Notes under the pieces: model-generated | The model's database searches: none | Told to the model about the DNA's origin: nothing | The model's input: the letters and a program-made list of their open reading frames with translations, nothing else | Assembly (NCBI GenBank): GCA_035341665.1 | Contig: DAOQVR010000001.1 | Span: 62,001-126,000 of the forward strand | Length of the DNA stretch: 64,000 nucleotides | Reading direction: 5' to 3' | Source of the DNA: DAOQVR01 sp035341665 | GTDB taxonomy: Bacteria; Chloroflexota; Anaerolineae; JAAYZQ01 | Position numbers and translations under genes: made by a program | Shown here: positions 49,787 through 58,232 of the stretch, in pieces | How the letters are laid out: every line of letters begins with the position of its first letter | Numbering within the stretch: the stretch's first letter is position 1

Positions 49787-50956
49787 GTGGACATCCCAAT
49801 GCTGGAAAACGTCGAGAACCGGCTGGTCGCCTTTGCCCGCCGGCTGATACAGGCGCCGAGCTTGCCGGGCATGGAGCGCGATGCGGCGGAGCTGGTGCGC
49901 CGCGAGATGGAGTCGCTGGGCTACGACCGCGTCTGGATCGACGAGGTGGGCAACGTCCTGGGCCTGATCCCCGGCTGTGGGGGTCCGTCCATCTTGTTCA
50001 ACGGGCACCTCGACCACGTCGACGCCGGGGATCCCGATCTCTGGCCCTACCCTCCGTTCGGTGGCGTGGTCGCCGATGGGCAGTTGTGGGGCCGCGCCTC
50101 GGTCGACATGAAGGGCGCGCTGGCTGCCATGGTGCACGCGGGGGGGCACCTCAAGGTGCTCGGCATCTGCCCCCCGGGCGACGTCATCGTCGCGGGCGTC
50201 GTGCAGGAGGAGGTCGGCGGGCTCGGCTCACGCCATCTCGCCGAGACGCTGCCGGTCGCGCGCGCTGTCATCGGCGAGGCGAGCGGCAACCATCTTCGCC
50301 GCGGGCACCGCGGCCGGATCGAGCTCTCGGTGCAACTTGCCGGACGCTCGGTCCATGCCAGCATGCCGGAGCTCGGCGTGAATCCCCACTTTTCGCTCGC
50401 CCGCTTTCTCCAGGCGCTGCGCAACCTCCCGGCCGCCGCCGATCCCGTCTACGGGGACTCGACCGTAGCGCCTACCCTAGTGAGCAGCACCCCGGCCAGC
50501 GCCAACGTGACGCCTGCGGGGATCCACCTCGTCCTCGATTGGCGCAACATCCCGGGCGAGCGCACGCAGGCCGTCGTCGCGCAGATCGAGGACCTGCTGG
50601 CGCGCAGCCTGGAGGAGGGCTGCCGCGGCCGCGTCGAGCTCGCCTCCAAGGAGCTCGTCAGCTACACCGGCGCCGTGCTCCGCTACCCCGACGAGTTCCC
50701 CTCCTTCACCACCGAGCCCGATGACCCCTTCCTCGTCCAGGCGCAGGCGTGCCTCGCCGAGGTCCTCAACCGCCCGGTCGAGGTCGGCATCTGGCGCTTT
50801 GCGACCGATGGTGGTCACCTGGCCGCGGCCGGCGCCTCGGTGATCGGATTCGGCCCCGGCGACGACACGCTGGTGCACACTGTCCGCGAGCATCTACCGC
50901 TCGACCAGCTCCACGAGTCCGTGGCTGGATACCTCGCGCTCGCGCAGATGGGCTGA
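49787..50956 (+). CDS. M20 family metallohydrolase, YgeY-like
   Basis: A 389-residue zinc hydrolase of the M20/ArgE-DapE family, closest in look to YgeY. FNGHLDHVDAGDPDLWPYPPFGG, GRASVDMKGALAAMVHAG and VVQEEVGGLGSRHL give the metal ligands and the catalytic Glu-Glu. A dimerisation lid follows (about 180-300). It probably cleaves an N-acyl or dipeptide-type bond; in selenium-metabolism gene sets YgeY is a hydrolase of unknown substrate. GTG 49787 is preferred over ATG 49799 because AGGAG lies seven bases before it. Confidence 0.88.
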   Translation: MDIPMLENVENRLVAFARRLIQAPSLPGMERDAAELVRREMESLGYDRVWIDEVGNVLGLIPGCGGPSILFNGHLDHVDAGDPDLWPYPPFGGVVADGQLWGRASVDMKGALAAMVHAGGHLKVLGICPPGDVIVAGVVQEEVGGLGSRHLAETLPVARAVIGEASGNHLRRGHRGRIELSVQLAGRSVHASMPELGVNPHFSLARFLQALRNLPAAADPVYGDSTVAPTLVSSTPASANVTPAGIHLVLDWRNIPGERTQAVVAQIEDLLARSLEEGCRGRVELASKELVSYTGAVLRYPDEFPSFTTEPDDPFLVQAQACLAEVLNRPVEVGIWRFATDGGHLAAAGASVIGFGPGDDTLVHTVREHLPLDQLHESVAGYLALAQMG

Positions 50957-50986
50957 TGCTGCACCGCAACTGGTGGAGAGTGCGCA

Positions 50987-51637
50987 TTGCCCAATAGGCC
51001 GTTGCGCCCATGCCTGGATAGGGCGGAGTCGCACCACGTTCCACGGCCCCTGCCGGGCGGGACGTGGCCCCTGCGCAAGGTGATCCACGCGGCGATGGCG
51101 GCGGTGCCGCTGGCCGGCTGGCTGTGGGCGCCCTGGGCCGCGCTGGCGCTCGCCGCCATCCTGCTGGCCGGTAGCCTCCTGCTGGAGGCGGCACGCCGTG
51201 CCTGGCCCTCGGTCGACCGCATCCTCTGGGGCAATGCCCCGGCGCTGTTTCGCCCGGCCGAGAGGCGCGGCGTGCTCGGCTCCACCTGGTTTGCCGGCTC
51301 GATGCTGGCGGTGCTGCTGCTCTTCGGGCAGGACGTCGGCGGGCTAGGAGTGCTCTTCCTGGCCTTCGGCGACCCCGTGGCGGAGCTCGCGGGGCGGCGC
51401 TGGGGCCGGCCCGGCCTCCGCAAAACCTGGGCGGGCAGCATCGCCTGCCTGGCGGCCTGCCTGGTCACCGCCGCGGGGGCTGCGCTGTGCAGCTTGCTGC
51501 CGCCGGCGGCTGCCTGCTCCGGCGCCGTCGCCGCCGCGGCCGCCGAGCGCTGGTCGCCGCCGCCCACCGACAACCTCTGGATACCCTTCTTCTCCTGCCT
51601 GGTGATGGCGGCCGGCATGAACCTTCTGGCCATCTGA
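50987..51637 (+). CDS. polyprenol/dolichol kinase-like membrane protein
   Basis: A 216-residue protein with about five to six hydrophobic helices. RKVIHAAMAAVPLAGWLW opens it, and STWFAGSMLAVLLLF, FLAFGDPVAELAGRRWGRPGLRKTWAGSIACL carry the diagnostic GDP..A..GR..G and K..GS segments of the CTP-dependent dolichol/phytol/diacylglycerol kinase family. It likely phosphorylates a membrane lipid alcohol. TTG 50987 with GGAGAG upstream is the likely start. It is followed after 21 bases by the Nudix gene. Confidence 0.75.
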   Translation: MPNRPLRPCLDRAESHHVPRPLPGGTWPLRKVIHAAMAAVPLAGWLWAPWAALALAAILLAGSLLLEAARRAWPSVDRILWGNAPALFRPAERRGVLGSTWFAGSMLAVLLLFGQDVGGLGVLFLAFGDPVAELAGRRWGRPGLRKTWAGSIACLAACLVTAAGAALCSLLPPAAACSGAVAAAAAERWSPPPTDNLWIPFFSCLVMAAGMNLLAI

Positions 51638-51658
51638 TCTCATCCTTCGAGGAGCCCC

Positions 51659-52696
51659 ATGCATTGTCTACACTGCGCGTCCGAGCTGGTTGAAAAGCGG
51701 ATCGACGGCCGCGAGCGGCTCGTCTGCCCCGCCTGCGGGTGGGTCTTTTACCGGGGCCTCAAGGTGGGTGCCGGTATGCTGATCCAGAACGACGGCAGGC
51801 TGCTCCTCATCAAGCGCGCTGTCACCTGTGATGCCTTCCCTGACACCTGGAGCTTGCCCGCCGGCTACTGCGAGGTGGACGAGGCACCGGCAGCCGCAGC
51901 CGAGCGCGAGGCGCTCGAAGAGCTGGGCCTGCGCCTGCACGCTGGCCGTCTCTTTGACGTCTACTTCTTCGACGACGATCCGCGCGGCAACGGCGTGCTG
52001 GTGGTCTACGAGGCCTATCACGAAGGCGAAGGGGTTGGTCAACCCGACCTTGCCCTCTCTACAGAGGTAGCCGCGGCGGAGTTCTTCGCCGCCGGCGCGC
52101 TGCCTGAGCCGCTCTGCGGCGCTGGGCACGACCGGGCGACCCTCGCCTGGCAGGCGCGCGCGCTCGACAGGTGGGTGCCGGGCGGCGCACTGCGTTTCTG
52201 CCCCCACTGTGCCTACCCGCTGGAGGAGCGCGACGCATACGGGAGGCAGCGGCTCGCCTGCCGGGTCTGCGGCTACGTCGAGTTCCGCCAGCTGAAGGTC
52301 GGCGTAAGCCTGGTAATCGAGCGGGAGGGCCGCATCCTGCTCATCCGTCGCGCCGTGGAGCCTGGCAAGGGCCTTTGGGCTCTGCCGTCCGGCTTTGTGG
52401 AATGGGATGAGCGGCCCGAGGCAGCCGTCTGCCGCGAGTGTATCGAGGAGACCGGCCTCGTCGCCGGCCCGCCGCAGCTCATGGCTGCTTCCTACTACAG
52501 GGATGACTTTCGAGGCCCTGGCATCAACTTGACCTACCGGGTGACCGCGATCGGCGGCCGCCTGAAGGCGGGCGACGACGCTGGCGACGCGCGCTTCTTC
52601 CCACTTGACGAGCTTCCGCCCGCCGACGAGATCGCGTTCTCCGGCCACGCCGACACTCTCCAAAAGCTGGTGCGGCACCGGCAGATGCCGCCGTAG
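51659..52696 (+). CDS. tandem zinc-ribbon / Nudix protein with two complete Nudix domains
   Basis: A 345-residue duplication: zinc ribbon (C3, C6, C23, C26), Nudix domain (about 35-160), second zinc ribbon (CPHC ... CRVC, about 183-207) and second Nudix domain (about 213-345). Both Nudix boxes are intact: G-x5-E-x7-REALEELGL and G-x5-E-x7-RECIEETGL. NUDIX proteins with this ribbon look like NADH pyrophosphatase NudC or dinucleotide hydrolases. It could bind two different substrates or one across domains. ATG 51659 has GAGGAG upstream. Confidence 0.9.
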   Translation: MHCLHCASELVEKRIDGRERLVCPACGWVFYRGLKVGAGMLIQNDGRLLLIKRAVTCDAFPDTWSLPAGYCEVDEAPAAAAEREALEELGLRLHAGRLFDVYFFDDDPRGNGVLVVYEAYHEGEGVGQPDLALSTEVAAAEFFAAGALPEPLCGAGHDRATLAWQARALDRWVPGGALRFCPHCAYPLEERDAYGRQRLACRVCGYVEFRQLKVGVSLVIEREGRILLIRRAVEPGKGLWALPSGFVEWDERPEAAVCRECIEETGLVAGPPQLMAASYYRDDFRGPGINLTYRVTAIGGRLKAGDDAGDARFFPLDELPPADEIAFSGHADTLQKLVRHRQMPP

Positions 52697-52724
52697 TGCT
52701 GAGCATCCGACCGAGCCCCACCCT

Positions 52725-52795
52725 GGTGCGCTGCACCTTCCAAGTGCGGTGCACCTTCACGACCCGCTCCCCTTGGGTGGATGCGCTGCACCTCC
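52725..52795 (+). repeat. three 16-base imperfect direct repeats, possible operator
   Basis: Copies at 52725-52740, 52743-52758 and 52780-52795 share GTGCGCTGCACC-like cores (14 of 16 bases match the first). Each core is a small inverted repeat (GGTGC/GCACC). Starts are 18 and 37 bases apart, so the third lies about two helical-repeat steps from the second. They are in the 228-base gap 52697-52925, upstream of the secreted protein. The rest of this gap shows no gene. Confidence 0.5.
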
Positions 52796-52925
52796 TCACT
52801 CTCACACGGGCGATAGTCTCTGACTGAACCGCGCGCTCGAATGGGCGAAGATCGCCGCCCAAGCCCGTATCCTTTTCAGCCCCCGCGCGTCGTGGAGTTG
52901 ATTCCATCAAGGGGGGAACGTTCAG

Positions 52926-53354
52926 ATGAAAACCAAGAGCCTGTTGTTCGCCGCCGTCGTTGCTGCCATGCTGCTGACCATGCTCGCGCTGCCCGCGATG
53001 GCCGACGAGGACACCGCCATGTGGGTCAGCCGCGTGCGCCTGGCCTGGAACGGCCGTTCGTCGAGCTCGCCCGACCGGGTCGTCGGCATGGTCCATGTCC
53101 GCGATGCGAACCTCGCGGCCGTCGACGGGGCGCTGGTGACCGCGGAGTGGACGCTGCCCAACGGCACGCAGGTGGTCGCGACCGCCCTCACCGACTTCCA
53201 GGGCATCGCTACCATCGAGACCTGGGCAGGCGGGGGGTCCTACACCCTCTGCGTGACCGACGTCGCCAAGGCGGGGTGGGTCTACGCGCCCGATCTCAAT
53301 CTTGAGACCTGCGGCGCGCTGCTCGTCAAGTGGCCCTTTCATCCAAAGAACTAG
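52926..53354 (+). CDS. small secreted protein with Ig-like fold
   Basis: A 142-residue protein. A Sec signal peptide (about 1-26; MKTKSLLFAAVVAAMLLTM..ALPAMA, Ala-x-Ala site before Asp27) is followed by about 110 residues. VSRVRLAWNG, MVHVRDANLAAVDGALVTAEW and TALTDFQGIATIETW give a beta-strand pattern with an alternating-hydrophobic and TD-x-x-G-I signature of bacterial Ig-like or Big domains. Function unknown. A strong ribosome site (AAGGGGGG) is upstream. Two cysteines (about 120 and 134) could form a disulfide. Confidence 0.75.
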   Translation: MKTKSLLFAAVVAAMLLTMLALPAMADEDTAMWVSRVRLAWNGRSSSSPDRVVGMVHVRDANLAAVDGALVTAEWTLPNGTQVVATALTDFQGIATIETWAGGGSYTLCVTDVAKAGWVYAPDLNLETCGALLVKWPFHPKN

Positions 53355-53447
53355 GAGCTGTGCGAAGACTGGTCTCGCTGCCCGTCATGGGTTTGCCGAG
53401 CCGCCGAGCGTCCTGCCTCGAGAGCGAACCACTCGTCATAAGCCGGG

Positions 53448-53474
53448 GGTCCAGGCTGTATACAAGCCTGGACC
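53448..53474 (+). repeat. 10-bp inverted repeat in the gap before the GH13 gene
   Basis: Arms GGTCCAGGCT (53448-53457) and AGCCTGGACC (53465-53474) around the 7-base loop GTATACA. It may be a terminator (no T-run) for the secreted protein gene or a repressor site upstream of the GH13 promoter. The gap 53355-53636 also holds that promoter and nothing else recognisable. Confidence 0.45.
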
Positions 53475-53524
53475 AACCTGGCTGGCAGCGCTCCGCTCCA
53501 CGCCCTTCCAGTCCTCGCACCAAC

Positions 53525-53554
53525 TTGTGCTCCGCTGCACACGTGTGCTAAGAT
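53525..53554 (+). promoter_or_regulatory. promoter of the GH13 gene with a palindrome in the spacer
   Basis: TTGTGC (53525-53530), 18 bp, TAAGAT (53549-53554) with an extended TGC. The spacer contains a perfect 12-bp palindrome GCACACGTGTGC (53537-53548), a good repressor site. The predicted start is near 53561, so the leader is about 76 bases. Confidence 0.55.
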
Positions 53555-53636
53555 GATCTCTCTTCGCGCCGGCACAGCGGCTCGCCCGCAGGGGTGCGTG
53601 GGGCCGGCAGCCTAGCACCGGAGGAGCAGCACGACG

Positions 53637-55097
53637 ATGGGGTCGATCGATACGCCTGAGTGGGTCCGCGATGCCATCTTCTACCAGATCTTTCCCGATC
53701 GCTTTGCCCGCAGCGACTGTGTTCCGAAACCCTCCAACCTCGAGCCCTGGGACGCGCCCCCCACCACGCATGGCTTCAAGGGCGGCGACCTGATCGGCGT
53801 CGTAGACCACCTTGACTATCTCCAGGAGCTGGGCATCACTGCCCTTTACTTCTGCCCCGTTTTCCAGTCCACCGCCAACCATCGCTACCACACCTACGAT
53901 TACCACAACGTCGATCCCATCCTCGGCGGCAATGAAGCCTTGCGCACCCTCCTGGACGAGGCACACCGGCGCGGGATGCGGGTCATCCTGGATGGCGTCT
54001 TCAACCATGCCAGCCGCGGCTTCTTTCAGTTCAACCACATCGTCGAGAACGGCGCCGCCTCTCCCTACGTCGACTGGTTCACGGTCCACAACCTCCCGCT
54101 GAGGCCGTACGACGCCCCGGACTGCCAGTACGGTTACGACTGCTGGTGGGGACTTCCGGCTCTGCCCAAGCTCAACACCAAGACTCCGGCCGTCCGCCAC
54201 TTTTTGTGGGATGTCGCTGCGCACTGGATCGAGTTCGGCATCGACGGATGGCGGCTGGACGTGCCGGCCGAAATCGATGATGACGAGTTCTGGCGCGAGT
54301 TCCGCCGGCGCGTTCGCGCGATCAATCCTGAGGCGTACATCGTCGGAGAGATTTGGCATGATGCGCAGCGCTGGCTGCAGGGCGACCAATTCGACGCCAC
54401 GATGAACTACATGGTCGCTCGCGCGTGCCTCGGGTTCTTTGCCAACGATACGCTCAACCAGGGCGAGGCCTCTCGCACCGGGTATCACTGGATAGAGCCC
54501 ATCGATGGGGCCAAGTTCGCGGCCGAGGTGCGCAGGCTCCTGGGGCTCTACGCGCGCGAGGTCAATGAGGTGCAGTACAACTGCCTGGGCAGCCACGACA
54601 CACCCCGCTTTCGGACCCTGGCCCTTGGTGACTCCACGGCCTACCGCCTGGCTACCCTCTTCCAGATGACCTACCTGGGCGCGCCAAGCATCTACTACGG
54701 CGACGAGATCGGGCTGGAGGGCCGTCATGAGCCCGCCAGCCGCCAGGGATTTCCCTGGGGCGGGCAAGGCTGGGATCGGGAGTTGCGGGAGTACGTCCGT
54801 CGCTGCATTGCACTGCGCGCAGCCCATCCGGCTCTTCGGCGAGGCGATATCGCGTTCCTTCTGGCCGAGGGGGGTTCCGCTGTCTACGGGCGCCGGCTGG
54901 GCGATCAAGCGCTCATCGTCGCCCTCAACACCGCGAGGCGGCCAGTAGTACAGCGCATCCCGGTGTACGGCTACCTGCCTGAGGGCGCACCCCTGCACGA
55001 TGCCTGGACGGGGGCCCGATTCGCGGTTTCACAGGGCCACCTGGAACTGGCGCTCCCGGCCCGCGACGGAGCGGTTCTGATCGCCGGCGGCATCTAG
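53637..55097 (+). CDS. glycoside hydrolase family 13 enzyme (alpha-glucan-active)
   Basis: A 486-residue GH13 barrel of the cyclomaltodextrinase/neopullulanase or maltodextrin-glucosidase type. FYQIFPDRFARSD opens the barrel. The four conserved regions are DGVFNH (119-124), GWRLDVPAE with nucleophile Asp208, VGEIWH with acid Glu238, and LGSHDTPR with Asp321. A C-terminal beta domain ends the protein. There is no signal peptide, so it acts inside the cell on imported malto-oligosaccharides. The common N-terminal CBM34-type domain is absent. A ribosome site (GGAGGAG) precedes the ATG. Confidence 0.93.
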   Translation: MGSIDTPEWVRDAIFYQIFPDRFARSDCVPKPSNLEPWDAPPTTHGFKGGDLIGVVDHLDYLQELGITALYFCPVFQSTANHRYHTYDYHNVDPILGGNEALRTLLDEAHRRGMRVILDGVFNHASRGFFQFNHIVENGAASPYVDWFTVHNLPLRPYDAPDCQYGYDCWWGLPALPKLNTKTPAVRHFLWDVAAHWIEFGIDGWRLDVPAEIDDDEFWREFRRRVRAINPEAYIVGEIWHDAQRWLQGDQFDATMNYMVARACLGFFANDTLNQGEASRTGYHWIEPIDGAKFAAEVRRLLGLYAREVNEVQYNCLGSHDTPRFRTLALGDSTAYRLATLFQMTYLGAPSIYYGDEIGLEGRHEPASRQGFPWGGQGWDRELREYVRRCIALRAAHPALRRGDIAFLLAEGGSAVYGRRLGDQALIVALNTARRPVVQRIPVYGYLPEGAPLHDAWTGARFAVSQGHLELALPARDGAVLIAGGI

Positions 55098-55136
55098 CAG
55101 CCGCCCAGACGCGCTGGGCCGCAGGTCCCTGCCGGA

Positions 55137-55667
55137 TCAGGTGTAGCGGCGTACCTCGAAGCGGAACATCTCCACCGGCTCGTCCGGGTCCCGGATGCCC
55201 GCCTTGTGGACGCGCGTCCAATAGACCTGTTGCTCGACGGTGTCGATGCCCTGAAGGTCGGGCAACAGCAGCCCGCGCCTCCATGGGTAGGCAGTCGACT
55301 GCACAATCAGCCCGTAGCGCCGGGGATCCAGCTCCTCCGGGCCAGCGATTGGCTCCGGCTCGCCCAGCACGTCCACCTTGACGTCAAGCTCCTCGAGCTC
55401 GCTCGGCGCGACCGGTGGGAAGCGCGGGTCGCGAGTGGCTGCCGAGATCGCATTCTGGATGACCTCCTCGGCAAGGTTGTCCTCTGCCGGCGTGATGGTG
55501 CCGATGCAGCCGCGCAGCTCCCCACCACGGTGCAGCGAGACAAACGCGCCCGCCCGCTGGCGCATCTCCGGGGTAAGCTCCGCGGGAGGCTCAATCGTCT
55601 TGCCGGTGCGGACGTAGGTCACGATCGTGCGGCGCGCCAGTTCGACCAAGGGATGCGTCTTTGGCAT
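55137..55667 (-). CDS. AMMECR1 family protein
   Basis: A 176-residue AMMECR1-type protein, conserved from archaea to mammals. The family's diagnostic segment GELRGCIGTI (about 48-57) carries the strictly conserved Arg-Gly-Cys-Ile-Gly, followed by NAISAATRDPRFPPV and a late LLLPDLQGIDTVEQQ. Function is not known; an enzyme or nucleotide role is suspected. It is not fused to the MEMO or AmmeMemoRadiSam radical SAM partner, and none is beside it. ATG 55667 has GGAGG upstream. Confidence 0.9.
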   Translation of the reverse strand: MPKTHPLVELARRTIVTYVRTGKTIEPPAELTPEMRQRAGAFVSLHRGGELRGCIGTITPAEDNLAEEVIQNAISAATRDPRFPPVAPSELEELDVKVDVLGEPEPIAGPEELDPRRYGLIVQSTAYPWRRGLLLPDLQGIDTVEQQVYWTRVHKAGIRDPDEPVEMFRFEVRRYT

Positions 55668-55802
55668 CTGCTCGCTCTCGCCTCCTGCCTTCCTTCGATG
55701 CCGTCCGCTCGGCGCACGCCGCCCAAGGCCGCGCTCCTGCAGCGCCCACGGGCATCTTGGCTTGGCTGCGGCGCGCACCTCAGGCCGACGCGCCTACCCG
55801 GG

Positions 55803-56948
55803 CTACAGGGCGCCCATGACCTGCCTGGCGATCACCAGCCGCTGGATTTCACTGGTTCCTTCGCCGATCGTGCACAGCCGCTGGTCCCGGTAGATCCGCT
55901 CGACTGGGTACTCGCGGCTGTAGCCGTAGCCTCCATGAATCTGCACCGCCTTGAAGGCAGCACGTTCGGCCACTTCAGAGGCATACAGCTTGGCCATCGC
56001 CGCCTCCTTGGTAAAGTGCACACCCGCATCCTTCATTGCCGCCGCTCGGTAGACCATCAGCCGGGCGGCATCGATCTCGGTTGCCATGTCTGCGATCATC
56101 CACTGGATCGCCTGGAAGTGGGCAATGGATTGCCCGAACTGCACGCGCTGCTTGGAGTAGGCAATGGCCTGGTCCAGCGCAGCCTGTGCCAGGCCCAGCG
56201 CCATCGCACCGATAGAGATGCGCCCTCCGTCGAGAGTGATCAGCATCTGCCGGAACCCCTCACCCTCCTTGCCCAGCATGCTGGAGACCGGCACCCGGCA
56301 ATTCTCAAGGGTAAGGGCGGAGGTCACCGAGCCTTTGAGCCCCATCTTCGGCTCGTTCTTGCCGGGGAGAAAGCCGGGCGTTCCCTTCTCCACCAGGAAG
56401 CAGGATATGCCCCTTGTCCCGGCTGCGGGGTCGGTCTTGGCCGTGCAGTTGACCACATCGGCGATCGCGCCTGACGTGATCCACATCTTGGAACCGTTGA
56501 GGATGTACGAGTCGCCGTCTCGCACGGCCACGGTGCGCGTCGAGCCTGCGTCCGAGCCGGCCTCCGGCTCGGTAAGCCCAAAGGCGCCAAGGCCCCGTCC
56601 GCTGCACAGCATCGGCAGCCACCGCTGCTTCTGCTCCTCTGTGCCGAAGTAGTAGATGGGCGCGCAGCCAAGGCTCACGTGCGCTGCGAAAATGAGCGCA
56701 GTCGAGCCGCAGGCGCGCGCCACCTCCTCTACGGCGATGGCATAGCTGACAGTGTCACCGCCTCCGCCCCCGTAACGCTCCGGATAGGGCAGCCCCAGTA
56801 GCCCGAGCTCGGCCAGCCTGCGGATATTCTCTGCCGGGAACTGCTCGCTCTTGTCCACCTCGGCCGCGCGAGGCCCGATTTCCTTCTGCGCCAGGTCCCG
56901 CACCATGCCGCGCACCATGCGCTGCTCTTCGTTGAGTTCTAGATCCAT
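55803..56948 (-). CDS. acyl-CoA dehydrogenase
   Basis: A 381-residue FAD-dependent acyl-CoA dehydrogenase. FGLTEPEAGSDAG and the YILNGSKMWITSGAIADVVNC segment are in the middle domain, and DGGRISIGAMALGLAQAALDQAIAYSKQR..FG, QIHGGYGYSREYPVERIYRD and IGEGTSEIQRLVIAR form the C-terminal helical domain with the FAD contacts. The catalytic base Glu of IYRD..L..IGEGTSE is present. Chain-length specificity is unknown; short/medium-chain is typical. ATG 56948 has GGAGGG upstream. It is a paralogue of the truncated gene at the window end. Confidence 0.92.
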   Translation of the reverse strand: MDLELNEEQRMVRGMVRDLAQKEIGPRAAEVDKSEQFPAENIRRLAELGLLGLPYPERYGGGGGDTVSYAIAVEEVARACGSTALIFAAHVSLGCAPIYYFGTEEQKQRWLPMLCSGRGLGAFGLTEPEAGSDAGSTRTVAVRDGDSYILNGSKMWITSGAIADVVNCTAKTDPAAGTRGISCFLVEKGTPGFLPGKNEPKMGLKGSVTSALTLENCRVPVSSMLGKEGEGFRQMLITLDGGRISIGAMALGLAQAALDQAIAYSKQRVQFGQSIAHFQAIQWMIADMATEIDAARLMVYRAAAMKDAGVHFTKEAAMAKLYASEVAERAAFKAVQIHGGYGYSREYPVERIYRDQRLCTIGEGTSEIQRLVIARQVMGAL

Positions 56949-57004
56949 GGGTGCACCCTCCGATCGGCATCTCCATAGCGGGTTGTCTGGTTGGCGCAAG
57001 GTCC

Positions 57005-57595
57005 CTATCTCGCCAGCACCTCACCCACCAGGCGTGGCTCGGCCCACGCCGCCCACGCCCACTCGTGATTCCCCAGGCCATCCGTCACCAGCTGCACTCG
57101 GATGACGTCGCCCGGCAGCGAGGGCATCGCGACTTGCTGCTCCAGCCACCGGCAGGCGTGTTGCGTATGGCTCCACAGCCTCCAGTCGTTGACAAAGACG
57201 CGGAAGGCAACGATGTTGCCTGGAGCCAGTTGTGAGCCGTCGCGGATGCCGGTCGCGAACAGGAGGCGCACATTGCGGACGTTGGCAGGTATGGGCACCT
57301 GGTACTCCACCACTGCCGCCCCCTGGACCGGCGGATGCTGCCACAGCGCCATGCGCCACTCGCCGCTGCACGCCGTCTCGCCCACCTGTACGTGCATCCC
57401 GGCCTGGCTCCGGTCGGCGCTGACGACTGCGCGATGGAACTCCTCGACGAGGTCAAAGTTCCAGGTCGCTCCCGCCTCAGCCTGGCGGTGCGGTGCCTCC
57501 TTCCATCTCAGGTACTCGATAAAGCGTTCCAGCTCCTGCAGGCTTGCCGGCGACAGCGACTCCAGGTCGTTGACGATCTCGTCCAAACTGCGCAT
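57005..57595 (-). CDS. hypothetical protein with a beta-sandwich domain
   Basis: A 196-residue protein of unknown function. The first 32 residues (SLDEIVNDLESLSPASLQELERFIEYLRWKE) look like the helical DUF2281/antitoxin-type N-terminus. The rest has short beta strands with many Trp, e.g. ALWQHPPVQG, VEYQVPIPANVRNVRLLFATGI, FRVFVNDWRLWS and WAWAAWAEPRLV, reminiscent of a galactose-binding-like sandwich. It follows the GNAT gene by 11 bases, so they share the promoter at 58233-58261. AGGAAGAGG lies before ATG 57595. Confidence 0.6.
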   Translation of the reverse strand: MRSLDEIVNDLESLSPASLQELERFIEYLRWKEAPHRQAEAGATWNFDLVEEFHRAVVSADRSQAGMHVQVGETACSGEWRMALWQHPPVQGAAVVEYQVPIPANVRNVRLLFATGIRDGSQLAPGNIVAFRVFVNDWRLWSHTQHACRWLEQQVAMPSLPGDVIRVQLVTDGLGNHEWAWAAWAEPRLVGEVLAR

Positions 57596-57606
57596 CTTGC
57601 CTCTTC

Positions 57607-58212
57607 CTAAGGTCGGCGGTAGGGCAGTGGGAGCACGAGCTCCACTTCGTCGCCCGACATCTTTCCAGTGCGGCGGAAGCCCATCCCTGTGTAGAAGCCC
57701 TCAGGGTTGCCCGGGCCTTCGCCGCAGCTCACCAGCAGCTCCACTGCCCCAGGGCGGGTCTCCACGTACTCGATCATCCGCTCGATCGTCTGGCGGCCAA
57801 AGCCTTTGCCCTGGTGGGGTGTGGCGATCATGAACCGCCACAGGTAGTACTCCGGCTCGTCGGGGTCGTCGTAGAGCATCACAAACCCGACCAGGGTCTC
57901 ATCGGCATAGATGGCACGGTACCATGCCTTGGGCTCAAAGAGCGCCTGGGCAAGAGAGACAGAGTTGGGTGCCACCATAAAGCGCTTCGGTGGGACGAGC
58001 GTGTCCGACAGCCGGCAGACCGCGCGCACAGTGTCTGCCGTCACCTCGCGCAGGGTGACCGGCGCACCGGACGAGGGCCCGATCCCTTTCTCGCCCGCTG
58101 TGCGCTGGGCATACCGCTCAAGAAGTAGCTCGATGGCATCGCGGACGGGGACATTGAGCTCGGCGGGAAGTGCCTCCACGAGCTCGACGAGGGTCTTGTC
58201 TCTCCAGGTCAT
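57607..58212 (-). CDS. GNAT family N-acetyltransferase
   Basis: A 201-residue GNAT. Residues 1-45 are a helical N-terminal extension (TWRDKTLVELVEALPAELNVPVRDAIELLLERYA), then the acetyltransferase core with LFEPKAWYRAIYADETLVGFVMLY, LWRFMIATPHQGKGFGRQTIERMIEYV (motif A, acetyl-CoA pyrophosphate loop) and YTGMGFRRTGKMSGDE. The core resembles diamine acetyltransferases of the BltD/PaiA type; the true substrate is unknown. The extension is not usual and resembles the first part of the gene downstream. Confidence 0.85.
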   Translation of the reverse strand: MTWRDKTLVELVEALPAELNVPVRDAIELLLERYAQRTAGEKGIGPSSGAPVTLREVTADTVRAVCRLSDTLVPPKRFMVAPNSVSLAQALFEPKAWYRAIYADETLVGFVMLYDDPDEPEYYLWRFMIATPHQGKGFGRQTIERMIEYVETRPGAVELLVSCGEGPGNPEGFYTGMGFRRTGKMSGDEVELVLPLPYRRP

Positions 58213-58232
58213 GCGCTATTCCCTTCCGCCGC

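Noticed and set aside
53436..54998. A 520-codon open frame on the minus strand, opposite the GH13 gene
   Set aside because: It is a shadow frame in high-GC DNA: it lacks a recognisable domain, has no ribosome site, and the plus-strand GH13 has all four catalytic regions intact.
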